DNA of 64,000 nt, from the NCBI GenBank assembly GCA_027924585.1, contig BSBM01000608.1, forward strand, positions 6,574,501-6,638,500, read 5' to 3'. The notes beneath the pieces are model-generated. The model ran no database searches and had not been told where the DNA came from. It saw nothing but the letters and a program-made list of their open reading frames with translations. Made by a program: the position numbers and the translations under genes. This document shows positions 11,098-20,879 of this stretch, piece by piece (within the stretch, counting starts at the first letter, position 1; each line of letters starts with the position of its first letter). The stretch comes from Larix kaempferi (Eukaryota; Streptophyta; Pinopsida; Pinales; Pinaceae).

Positions 11098-11480
11098 TTT
11101 TTGGGTCCTATACTTTGACGGTTCCAAAACCCAAGAAGGATCCGAAGTTGGTTGTGTCTAAATTGATCCTGAAGCCAACAAGCACTTCTTATCTTGTAGA
11201 TTAGAGTTCGAATGCACTAATAATACTGCTGAATATGAAGCTATGGTCCATGGTTTGAAGAAAGCTATTAGTTTAAATGTTAAATATCTGAAAGTATTTG
11301 GTAATTCGGAGATAGTTGTCAGGCAAGTGAGAGATAAAATTCACTACCTTTCACCACACTTAAAAGGTTATCAGTCTGAGGTTTGGAATTTGATTTCATG
11401 TTTTGATGCTTTTAATATGAATTCCATTCCTAGATTAAGAAATGCTGCAGCTGTTTTGCTAGCTACATCTGCTTCTAGAT
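11098..11480 (+). pseudogene. Archaeal-type RNase H domain (aRH), upstream of RT
   Basis: Translation shows YFDGSKTQEGSEVGCV, then a nonsense codon, CRLEFECTNNTAEYEAM, and VKYLKVFGNSEIVVRQV. These are the D, E and D segments of the second, archaeal-like RNase H known from Tat-clade gypsy elements. The first Asp (FDGS) and Glu (AEYEA) are kept; the usual GDSE is GNSE here, so the third acidic residue is Asn. The domain lies between protease and RT, not after the RT-RNase H module. A frameshift separates it from the RT frame that begins near 11515. Confidence 0.75.
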
Positions 11481-11514
11481 TAGTGCCTACTAATAAAAAT
11501 GCTCTATTGAACTG

Positions 11515-12720
11515 GTGTTCAGGCCATCTGTTCCGGATAACATTACGAATCTTAGAGTATTTGATGATGATGAGCAGATCATCAACTTCTTAACAAATGA
11601 GGATGCCTTCCAAGAAGCCATAATAGATGAAAAGAAGCATGATTCAGATATGAAAAACAAAGATGTAGTCAAAGGAAACTTCATGCCTAGGGGGGTAAGA
11701 TCTCTTGAAAGTTTGTTCGATCTACAAAACAAGTTCAAGAGGTCAGTAAATGGTAAAACTCACAACTCCTCTATGCAGCATGAATTAGTAAATCTGGGTA
11801 CAGAGGCTGAACCGAAATATGTTAATCTTGGCAAATGTTGTTTGCCAGGAGAGAAAGAGAAGTTCATCAAACTGTTTCGGCAGTATAAGGATGTCTTTGC
11901 ATGGAATTATGAGGATCTAAAGACATATGATACTCGCATTATTCAACACATAATACCAATGAAGACTGGTGGTAAACCATTTCAGCAGCAATTAAGAAGA
12001 ATGCATCCGACTCTTGAGCCTCTGATACAAAAGGAGTTGAAGAAATTATTGGATACAAAGATCATTTTTAAAGTTCGACATTCAGAATGGGTTGCTAATT
12101 TCGTTCCCGTCCGGAAGAAATCAGGGGAAATCAGATTATGTGTGCATTTACGGAACTTGAATAAAGATTCCGATAAAGACAACTATCCCGTGCCTCCAAT
12201 GGAAGAAATCTTATAGATGGTTTCAGGCTTAGAGCTCTTCTCTCTACTAGACATTTTTTCTGGTCACAAACAAGTGCTGGTAGCAGAAGAAGACCGGCTC
12301 AAAACCACTTTTCGTACAAAGTGGGGAGCCTTTGCTTATAGTAGAATGCCTTTTGGTTTGATAAATGCATGAGCCACTTTTCAACAAGCAATGGAAATTT
12401 CCTTTCAAGGATTAGGTGGTCATTGTGTCATAGTCTATCTAGATGATGTGACAGTTTTCTCAAAGAAGAGAGAAGATCATGATATTCACCTGAAGCATAT
12501 TTTTGACCGCTTCAGGAAATATGGTATTTCTTTAAATCCCAAGAAAAGTGTTTTTGTCGTTCTTGAGGGAAAACTTTTGGGTCACATCATTTCAAAAAAG
12601 GGAATCTCAAGAGATCAAGAGAGGGTACAAGCTATCAATCAGATTCCCATGCCCCACAACAAGAAATCTATGCAATAATTTATGGGAACTATTAATTTTG
12701 TTCGAAGGTTCATCCCTAAT
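11515..12720 (+). pseudogene. Gypsy reverse transcriptase
   Basis: One frame runs from 11515 through the integrase, broken only by nonsense codons (for example TAG at 12214 and TAA at 12676). RT motifs appear in order: HSEWVANFVPVRKKSGEIR, LCVHLRNLNKDSDKDNYPVP, the fingers/palm block LLDIFSGHKQ, the segment FAYSRMPFGLINA, the catalytic box IVYLDDVTVFSKK (YLDD at about 12437) and the C-terminal LLGHIISKKGISRDQERV. It copies element RNA into cDNA in intact relatives. The upstream part (FAWNYEDLKTYDTRIIQH) is the typical Tat connection before RT. Confidence 0.9.
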
Positions 12721-13215
12721 TTCACTTAGACTGTTAAACCTTTGCAACAAATGATAAAGAAGAGTGTATAGTTCAAGTGGAATGACTTGGAGAAAGTGGC
12801 ATTTAAATAAATCAAAGCTAATGCACCTTCTTTAAGAAGTACAGATTGTGATAAAGGTTTCATTATGCACACCTTTGCTTCGGATGACTCTCTCGTAGCT
12901 GTGCTCATGCAAAAGGTGGAATCATGAGATGAATACCCAATCTCTTTTATGAGCACTGGTCTGCAGGGCACTGAACTGAACTATCCTATTGTAGACAAGC
13001 AAGCGTATGCCATATTCAAAGAGGTAAAGCAGTTCAAGCCATATATTTTAAAGAATAAGACTAAAGTCATAGTCCCTCACCCCGCTGTCAGATCTATGTT
13101 CATTCATAAGGAACTGCGAGAACAAAGAGGATATTGGGTCACAACTCTTCAAGAGTATGATTTAGAATTCAAACCTGCCACCATTATCAAGGGTCAAAGG
13201 TTATGTAAATTACTC
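12721..13215 (+). pseudogene. Degenerate RNase H of the gypsy RT
   Basis: The same frame continues with HTFASDDSLVAVLMQKVE, ELNYPIVDKQAYAIFKEVK and LKNKTKVIVPHPAVRSM. This is the original RNase H attached to RT. The expected first aspartate (TDAS) is FAS here, and the His/Asp end of the fold is weak. Loss of catalytic residues in this domain is usual in Tat elements, whose second RNase H is thought to take over. Four nonsense codons are present between 12725 and 12930. Confidence 0.75.
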
Positions 13216-14073
13216 ACTGTGCATCCAGTTGATGAAGAGATGAATTGGGAAAATGAAGCGGAACTGAATATGGTTGAGGTATGTCCCATTTTTATAGCTC
13301 CTGAATCTTGGTATAGGTACCTAGTGCATTAATTGCAGCAAGGATATTTTCTAGAACACTGGAATTCTAAGCAAAGTAGAGCACTACGTCTTAAATCAGC
13401 AGCCTATCAAATCATTGATGGGATACTCTTTAGAATAAATTATGATGGGATTTTCCTTAGACGTCTAGAGAAAGAGGATGCTAATAGTGTGGTCAAAGAA
13501 TTGCACAATGGCCCTGCTGGGGGAGATTACTCTGGAGATACCACAACACATAAAATTATCAGAGCTGGATATTATTGGCCCACCTTATTCAGAGATGTTC
13601 ATGCTTATGCCCGGAATTGTGATGTAGGTCAAAGAAGTGCCGAGAAATTTCCAAAAGCAACAGGACCTCTGCAATCAATCATCATATCAGAACCATTTGA
13701 ATAGTGGGGCATAGATGTTATCGGTGAGATAAACCCAAACTCTTCAATGCAGCATCGGTATATCCTGGCCGCTATAGATTATTTTACAAGATGGGAAGAA
13801 GCTGCTCCACTATGCAAAATAAACAAAGATGCAGTTATTGGATTCCTGGAGGAAAAAATCATAACCAGGTTTGGGGTTCCAATTTCCCTAGTCTTTGATA
13901 ATGCAACTTACTTTTTGTCTTTGAAGATAAATGAATTTGCTTATGAGAAAGGAATTAAATTACATTATTCAGCCAATTACTACCCCAAGGAAATGGATTA
14001 GCTGAGTCTACCAATAAGAATCTCATTCGAATTCTTAAGAAAATTGTAATTGAAAATCAAAGAAGTAGGCATA
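13216..14073 (+). pseudogene. Gypsy integrase, 3' end missing
   Basis: The N-terminal HHCC finger is recognisable but damaged: LHNGPAGGDYSGDTTTHK has Asp for the second His, and NCDVGQ lacks the last Cys. The DDE core follows: WGIDVIGE (first Asp, 13708-13716, right after a TAG at 13702), SLVFDNATYF (second Asp), and NYYPKEMD, where a 1-nt loss shifts the frame; the catalytic Glu lies in the shifted frame at about 14004 (LAESTNKNL). Homology ends at ENQRSRH (about 14070), directly against the LTR starting at 14074. The C-terminal domain and 3' region are absent. Confidence 0.85.
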
Positions 14074-15069
14074 TGTTGGGACTCAGAAATGTCATATTTT
14101 CATCCACTTTACCTTTTGCTATTCTTCACATTTCATCGTCCCATTAACCTTTCATTATACCATTTCCTTACATATATTTGGGTTTCACCTTATTGTTTTC
14201 CACTTTATTCATTTTAGTATTATAAGTGAATTTATGATTAAATATTGGAAATTAACATGTTTTTCACTAATATCTCAAGTATGGATGAGCTTTGTAATGT
14301 GTAGGAATATGGAAGGATCAATTCAAAGAAAGACTCCTCAAATATCTCCTCCACCATTTCAAGGATATAGTTATTCAAAGAATATTCCAAGGAGAAGATC
14401 ATGGAGATTTGGTTGGCATATCTTATCTAGGATGTATGAGAGACATGTGGAGAATTTGTGAGAGACATGTAGAGGATTTGAAGGGATCATATTTTGTAAT
14501 AATAGGAAAGTAGTTGAGAGTGGTTGAGAGAATAGTGGATCTGTCATTATGAGATGGTCATCTTCTTCTCAAAGAAATTCATGTATAAAAGAGAGTGTTC
14601 TCTCTTCATTTGGGAGGGGTAGATTAGGAGGAGACTAGTCTCAGATTGTATAAGTTAGTTTTGAATTTATAATATGGAGAAGGGGATTCTTAGCTTTTGT
14701 TCATAATCTTAGTTTGATTCTTTCATGATTTTCCATTGATTCTTGTGATGTAAATTAAGATTTCTTTATTGTTAATGTGAGCTCACATGTGTTGTCTTGT
14801 TGCTCTTCACATGTTGTCTTTCTTTTATGCAATTTACTTTCAGCCGTGTGTTTCAGCTTCCACCATTAGATTAGTAGTTGTGTGTTTCAGCTTAAGGGGG
14901 AATTAGATTAGCAATTAGCAATTATAAAGGGGGGTTAGATTAGCTTAATTCAACTTCAATATTGCACATATTTTTCGTGTGCTTCATAAGCCTACGAACC
15001 TTGGATTGACAAATTAAATAGTTGGGCAAGTACTACAACGGAATTAAATGACAATATTTCCTCCTAACA
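14074..15069 (+). repeat. Gypsy LTR, copy 1
   Basis: A 996-bp LTR (tgttgggactc ... cctaaca) with a partner of equal length at 19607-20602. The two are about 95% identical by eye. It is followed by a 3-bp spacer and the primer site tggcactgttgctgggga. The sequence before it is truncated integrase with no polypurine tract, so this LTR either entered or recombined at this point. Contains a TATA-like tgtataaaagagagtg near 14581. Confidence 0.9.
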
Positions 15070-15072
15070 TTT

Positions 15073-15090
15073 TGGCACTGTTGCTGGGGA
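15073..15090 (+). other. Gypsy primer binding site after LTR copy 1
   Basis: tggcactgttgctgggga lies 3 bp after the LTR end. It is one base from the site after LTR copy 2 (tggcaccgttgctgggga) and close to the TGGCGCCGTTGCCGGGGA type known in plant Athila/Tat gypsy elements. Confidence 0.8.
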
Positions 15091-15346
15091 GGCACAATGG
15101 ATTGCAGTTTAGTTTGTTTTTTTGCAAGCGTACACTAGAGTGTGAATTTCTATTTCTGTAATGAGTGTTTCAATTCTGCAAGTGTGAATTTCAATTTCAG
15201 CAAGTGTGTTTTTTCGCATTTGTGAAGAGTAATTGTTTTTTGTACAGAGTGTTTCTTTTCTTTTCTTTCTTGAGTTTTATTTTCTTTTATTTTTTTTCAT
15301 TTAGATTTTGGTGCTGTAAGAATCCCTTTTTCAAAATGATTTAACA

Positions 15347-15595
15347 ATGAGTTTAAGCTTGGAACAACTCACTCAGATCCTTTCAAAATTTGGGATCTCC
15401 TCTTCTCATGAAGAGGAGATCCTGATAACAACCGAGAGATTAATTACTCCTCTAGAAACAAATGAAGAATTAACATACGAAGAATCTTGCACATCTGATT
15501 ACAAACAATTATGCGAGCAGGAGGTCGAGGAGGACAACGAGGAGTTGAAGGATGAGTTGCAGCATGATCTGAGCAAGGAAAATTGTGCCTACTAA
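15347..15595 (+). pseudogene. First exon of gypsy ORF1, orphan copy
   Basis: The 82-codon ORF starts MSLSLEQLTQIL, about 255 nt after the primer site, and is highly acidic (EQEVEEDNEELKDELQ). It parallels 20880-21151, which joins the main ORF1 through a putative intron. Here the sequence after CCAT/gttagt (about 15632) soon diverges from the other copy and no ORF1 body follows. A TAA after NCAY ends the frame where the other copy continues YESLIERWFQ. Confidence 0.6.
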
Positions 15596-15639
15596 AGCCT
15601 TATCGAACAATGGTTTCAAACGACTACCATGTTAGTTCC

Positions 15640-18600
15640 ATTTAGTTTTTCTTTTTATTTTGTTAATTTAGAGTTTCAGTAGTTAATTTTGCATGCTTAT
15701 ACATATTTCCGATTTTTAATTGTGAAATCGAAAGATAACATATTCCTATTACTGTTGCGTGCATGGCTACATTGGAAGTTTTCCTACATGTAATTAATTT
15801 TTAAATTTTAATTAGAATAGAGTAGGTAGGATTTTATTTTCAGTTTTTTCTTAAGAATAAGTAGGCTCTCCTCCGCGCTTCGTGCGATCGCGAGGATCAG
15901 AAAGTAGGGTGACTAATTGAATCAAGAAGATTAATTAATTAATGATGAAAAAATATTTTCCTATTCTACTTTTCATCTACAATTTTCAATAATTTTGTTT
16001 CCATTTGCTCTCAAATTTTTAATAAGTTTGTGAAATGAATTTTTAAGTTCTTTTATTTTCTTTGATTTTCTAAAAAAAAAAAAAAGGTTTGTATGCTCAT
16101 ATCTCACCATTCCTTTGGAGCCCCATTTTATGCGTTGCTTGCTGTAGCTCTGATTGGTAGAAGAATATAGGGAAACTTTTCAATAACACCGAGGCCAAAC
16201 CAAGGCAAGAAGCAGGTCGATCACCCAACATTTTTTGGCGCCCCAACATTTTCAGCAGAGACACGTCACCACCGATCCTTCTAAGGTTAAGTTATCAATA
16301 GAGTATATTTTGTGCGATGTAATGAATTCTTTTGCAAAAATAAATCCATCCACTGCTAACGTATTAAGCAAAAGTAGTTTTATGAGCAACAGAAGCAACT
16401 TTTACTCATGGAAGAATGTGTTGTCCTGGATTTTAATTTTCAATATCTATACCAATATCCTGTTTCTGCAATGAATATTTAATCTTGCCAAAAATACTTT
16501 AGCACAAGTAGTATGAAATTTTGTGAATATTGGATTGGTTACAACACTATGTCTCCAGTTCAAGCTATAACACATTGCTGTTGAAGCTATCCTTCTTACA
16601 AAGATGGCTATTCCAAATTGAAAAAATGCAAACAAAACAAAAACACTTGGACGGCGGAGATAATAAAATTTTCATGACATATTTATGTTCTCGGCATCTA
16701 TGATCGATGTGTTTTTGCACGAAGCATGTTGCTCTATTCAGGATCAATATTTGTGTTTTTGCACGAAGCATGTTTCTCTGTTCAGGATCAATATTTGTGT
16801 TTGCTCCAGGATTGTTATTTGTTGCATGCTTTGAATTATACTTGACAATGTACAGGTCTTATCATACAAGAAAAACATTTGGGATTGATGCAACAATTTG
16901 ATGAGGATCATACTCAGGCACAACTTTCGTTTGCTTGAATAAATTTGATAGTGGCCCTAAGAAACATATTTAAAATTCTAGAACTTTAGTGATAGGTATC
17001 AGCAAGTAAACCATTAATTATGCACACGAGAATATTTGATGAAGCTGAGATAGAACTATTGTTTCCTTTAGCATAATTTTGGCATTTTCTTTTGGTGTGT
17101 AAAACAAAAAACAATAACAATTCTAAAACCATGAAAAGAAAGAAAAATAAAAATTATAAAAATAAAAATAAAAACATTGTAAAAATTCAAAATTGCAAAT
17201 GGACATTCTATAATTCCTGAACCATCTCAAAACATGTTTTTACATTTAATGTTAAGTCACTTCACGGAGCAATCAATGATGAACCAAGCGCGCAACGACA
17301 ATAGGTAAAAACACATTTTATTTTTGAACTTTGATTTGCCGCATTCGTACTTCTTTCTGCATGTTATGTTTTTCGAACTTCTCACGATTTTCATGCAGGA
17401 TTAGTACTAAGTTTTTTTTAGGTTCGAAGATGATCGCATTTTGCTGCTGAAGTGATTTTTCAAGAATCACAAATTTTTTTGAGAAACATGCTTTGATAGA
17501 CAACTTGAAGGAGCTGTTACTCATCATAAACATCATGAAGTTTGTTGTTACATAGAAACCATTCATAAACCCATTTGCGTCATGAATGTTTACCCACATT
17601 TCTCCTTCAAAGCACATTAGTCATCCATGTTGAAGTCCACTTTCCATTTCCTTATCCGTCGTGACTTCACACACACCTATCTTTCTAAGTTTCATACATA
17701 ATTTCCTTCCTTTTCAGTCCCTTTATGCCTTTTGAATAAGACCATCCAGTTCCCTTTCCATGAGTACATGGCCGTACGATATCCACTGATTAACCATGAG
17801 ATCTTTTCATTTATAGTTCCACCAATATTTTTATACAAACTCATGTTGACTAATGTGGGATTCCTTAAGGCCCACCTTTCAACAAGTCTTTCCCCATCCA
17901 CCTTAGCACCTTATCTGGGATATAGACTAGAGTTCATTTTTGAGTACCTGGAGGCTTCCAGGCCTTAAGGGAAAGTTCTCTCGCTGACAATCATGGGAAT
18001 ACATCAATGTCTCTTTATCATCAGATCCTTCAAGTGGCTCGACCTCATCACATCTATTCGCACTTTGCAAGATGTACTCGAGTACCTTGGCACTCATTGA
18101 CATCAATGATGAGTTTTCCTCGCATTTGTTAACGACATTCATCAATGGATAGTAATCCAATGACTTCTTTTCATGCTAGACATCGACACATTTATTCGCA
18201 TGACTAGAATTGTACCATCGGGTTTTGTAGCAGGTGAAGACTATACATTTTTTTTCATGACTCCCACAGTAGTTACAGCAGCATGAATTCAAATATATGA
18301 GACTACCACAGTTCCAATTCTTTCACTACCCATGGTCCAGTCACAACAATCACATTCTCCATGATTCAGCAGCAACAATTTCAGTTACATTTTTATGATC
18401 CTGCAATAGTGACATCTTTTCTAATCCAGCAGTTGCACCAGCAAACATCACCAACCATGTTCTTATTGCATAGTTCATCATCATTCTTGGATAAGTGGAG
18501 GTATGTTGTTTTCTAAACTTTAATCATGCAATTCCTTACATGCTAGCAATGAATACTTTGGAAAATTCCCTCACCATGCTCTATTTCCTTTTTCACTTTC

Positions 18601-19591
18601 ATAACCCATGCCAAGTTGCATGAGGACATGCAACAAGTTCAGTTGGGGAGGATGAAGATAGAGGTTGATGTACACTCTATAGGATCTCAAATGCAACCAT
18701 ATTTTCAGAGGACAAGAAATATTTGTGACTGTTTATTCATTTTCTCATACATATTGTTCCTTATATAAAATGAAAAATTTGAATTGAGTATATATCACAA
18801 ACCATACATTGGATCCTCATGATTTTTGGACAGGGAATGGATAATATTATGTTGAACAAAATTGGAAAGTTTCAGCTCAATCCAATGTATGAATTTTGAA
18901 AAAAAACCATAATCACCTACAGCCAATTTGCATTTTTCTTGAAATACGTGATGTGGGTTTTTTTGATTTTTGGTGTGGAGATGCATTGGACTAGTAAAAA
19001 ATTGCTTGAAAAATTTCATCCAAACCCAGTTTGTATTTTGGGAGATATTAGTTCAGGAACATTGGCCGCAACACCATCTACAACTGTGCCAAACTTTCCA
19101 TTTCACAGCTGCAACTCCACCAAACTCTCCATTTCACAGCTACAACTCTGAACTATATTCGCTATCATCATTTCACTACCATCATTCCATTTTTCATCTC
19201 ATTTATCATTCACCAACAAATCCTCTGTTGCACTTCGCTTCATACACATTGATACACATATTGGCATGATTCAAAAAGGTAAAGAAAAGGCTTTCTTATA
19301 CACATTGACGCTTTCTTATGCACATTGATATCTTATCATTTCCAATGAGTGTATGGTTAAATTATTATTGTAGCAAGAAAACAGATAATGAGATAAATGT
19401 TGTTAACACAAGAACCAACATTCTTTGTATTCATGGTTGTTACACAAGAACCAACCATAAGAAAATGTCAGCTATTACTCACACCCTGGAAACATTCATT
19501 GTTTTAAATACATCATCAATCAAAGCCAAAGTTCAGATGCCAAAAGTTCTTACGAAAATCCATGCACGGTTGCATGAGGACATGCAACAAG
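15640..19591 (+). other. Noncoding internal region between the two gypsy LTRs
   Basis: About 4 kb with no recognisable retroelement domain on either strand. Only short, non-homologous ORFs are present. It holds A-rich runs (16069-16085; 17130-17190), a short near-duplicate of 'tgcacgaagcatgtt' (16717 and 16762) and, at 18613-18655, a sequence (ttgcatgaggacatgcaac) almost the same as that just before the polypurine tract at 19571-19604. It may be degenerate gypsy sequence or a noncoding cargo. Confidence 0.5.
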
Positions 19592-19606
19592 TTCACTTGG
19601 GGAGTA
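19592..19606 (+). other. Polypurine tract before gypsy LTR copy 2
   Basis: ttcacttggggagta directly precedes the LTR start at 19607. The purine run ttggggag is a typical plus-strand priming site. Just upstream is a small palindrome, ttgcatg-agga-catgcaa. Confidence 0.65.
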
Positions 19607-20602
19607 TGTTGGGACTCAGAAATGTCATATTTTCATCCATTTTACCTTTCGCTATTCTTCACATTTCATCATCCCATTAACCTTTCATTATACCATTTCC
19701 TTACATATATTTGGGTTTCACCTTATTATTTTCCACTTTATTCATTTTAGTATTATAAGTGAATTTATGATTAAATATTAGAAATTAACATGTTTTTCAA
19801 TAATATCTCAAGTATGGATGAGCTTTGTAATGTGTAGGAATATGGAAGGATCAATTCAAAGAAAGACTCCTCGAATATCTCCTCCACCATTTCAAGGAGA
19901 TAGTTATTCAAAGAATATTCCAAGGAGAAGATCATGGATATTTGGTTGGCATATCTTATCTAGGATGTATGAGAGACATGTGAAGAATTTGTGAGAGACA
20001 TGTGGAGGATTTGAAGGGATTATATTTTGTAATAATAGGAAAGTAGTTGAGAGTGGTTAAGAGAATAGTGGATCTGTCATTATGAGATGGTTATCTTCTT
20101 CTCAAAGAACTTCATGTATAAAAGAGAGTGCTCTCTCTTCATTTGGGAGGGGTAGATTAGGAGGAGATTAGTCCTAGATTGTAGAAATTAGTTTTGACTT
20201 TGTAATATGGAGAAGGGGATTCTTAGCTTTTGTTCATAATCTTAGTTTGATGCTTTCATGATTTGTCATTGATTCTTGTGATGTAAATTAGGATTTCTTT
20301 ATTGTTAATGTGAGCTCACATGTGTTGTCTCATTTCTCTTCATATGTTGTCTTTCTTTTATGCAATTTACTTTCAACCATGTGTTTCAGCTTCTAGCATT
20401 AGATTAGCAGTTGTGTGTTTCAGCTTAAGGGGGAATTAGGTTAGCAATTATAAATTCGCAAGGGGGGTTAGATTAGCTTAATTCAACTTCAATACTGCAT
20501 ATATTTTGCGTGTGCTTCGTAAGCCTACGAACCTTGGATTGACAAATTAAATAGTTGGGAAAGTACTACAATGGAATTAAATGACAATATTTCAGCCTAA
20601 CA
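19607..20602 (+). repeat. Gypsy LTR, copy 2
   Basis: A 996-bp LTR with TG/CA ends, matching 14074-15069. Unusually, it has a polypurine tract on its left and a primer site (20606-20623) plus internal sequence on its right, so it is at once a 3' and a 5' LTR. The flanking pentamers of the pair (gcata before copy 1, ttttg after copy 2) do not match, so the two LTRs do not bound a simple insertion. Confidence 0.9.
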
Positions 20603-20605
20603 TTT

Positions 20606-20623
20606 TGGCACCGTTGCTGGGGA
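20606..20623 (+). other. Gypsy primer binding site after LTR copy 2
   Basis: tggcaccgttgctgggga, 3 bp after the LTR end, in the same position as at 15073-15090. Confidence 0.8.
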
Positions 20624-20879
20624 GGCACGATGGATTGAAGTTTAGTTTGATTTTCTACAAGCGTACACTAGAGTGTGAATTTTGATTTCTGCAATGAGTG
20701 TTTCAATTCTGCAAGTGTGAATTTCAATTTCAACAAGTGTGTTTTTTCACAACTATGAAGAGTAATTGTTTTCTGTACAAAGTGTTTTTTTTCTTTCTTT
20801 CTTGAGTGTTTTTTTATTTTATTTTTTTTTCATTTAGATTTGGGTGCTATAAGAATCCCCTTTTCAAAATGATTTAACA

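Noticed and set aside
15640-19591. Several ORFs of 60-120 codons (for example 19318-19680 and 17318-17617 minus)
   Set aside because: No homology that I recognise, no conserved frame with any repeat copy, and AT-rich composition that gives chance ORFs. 19318-19680 runs into the LTR.
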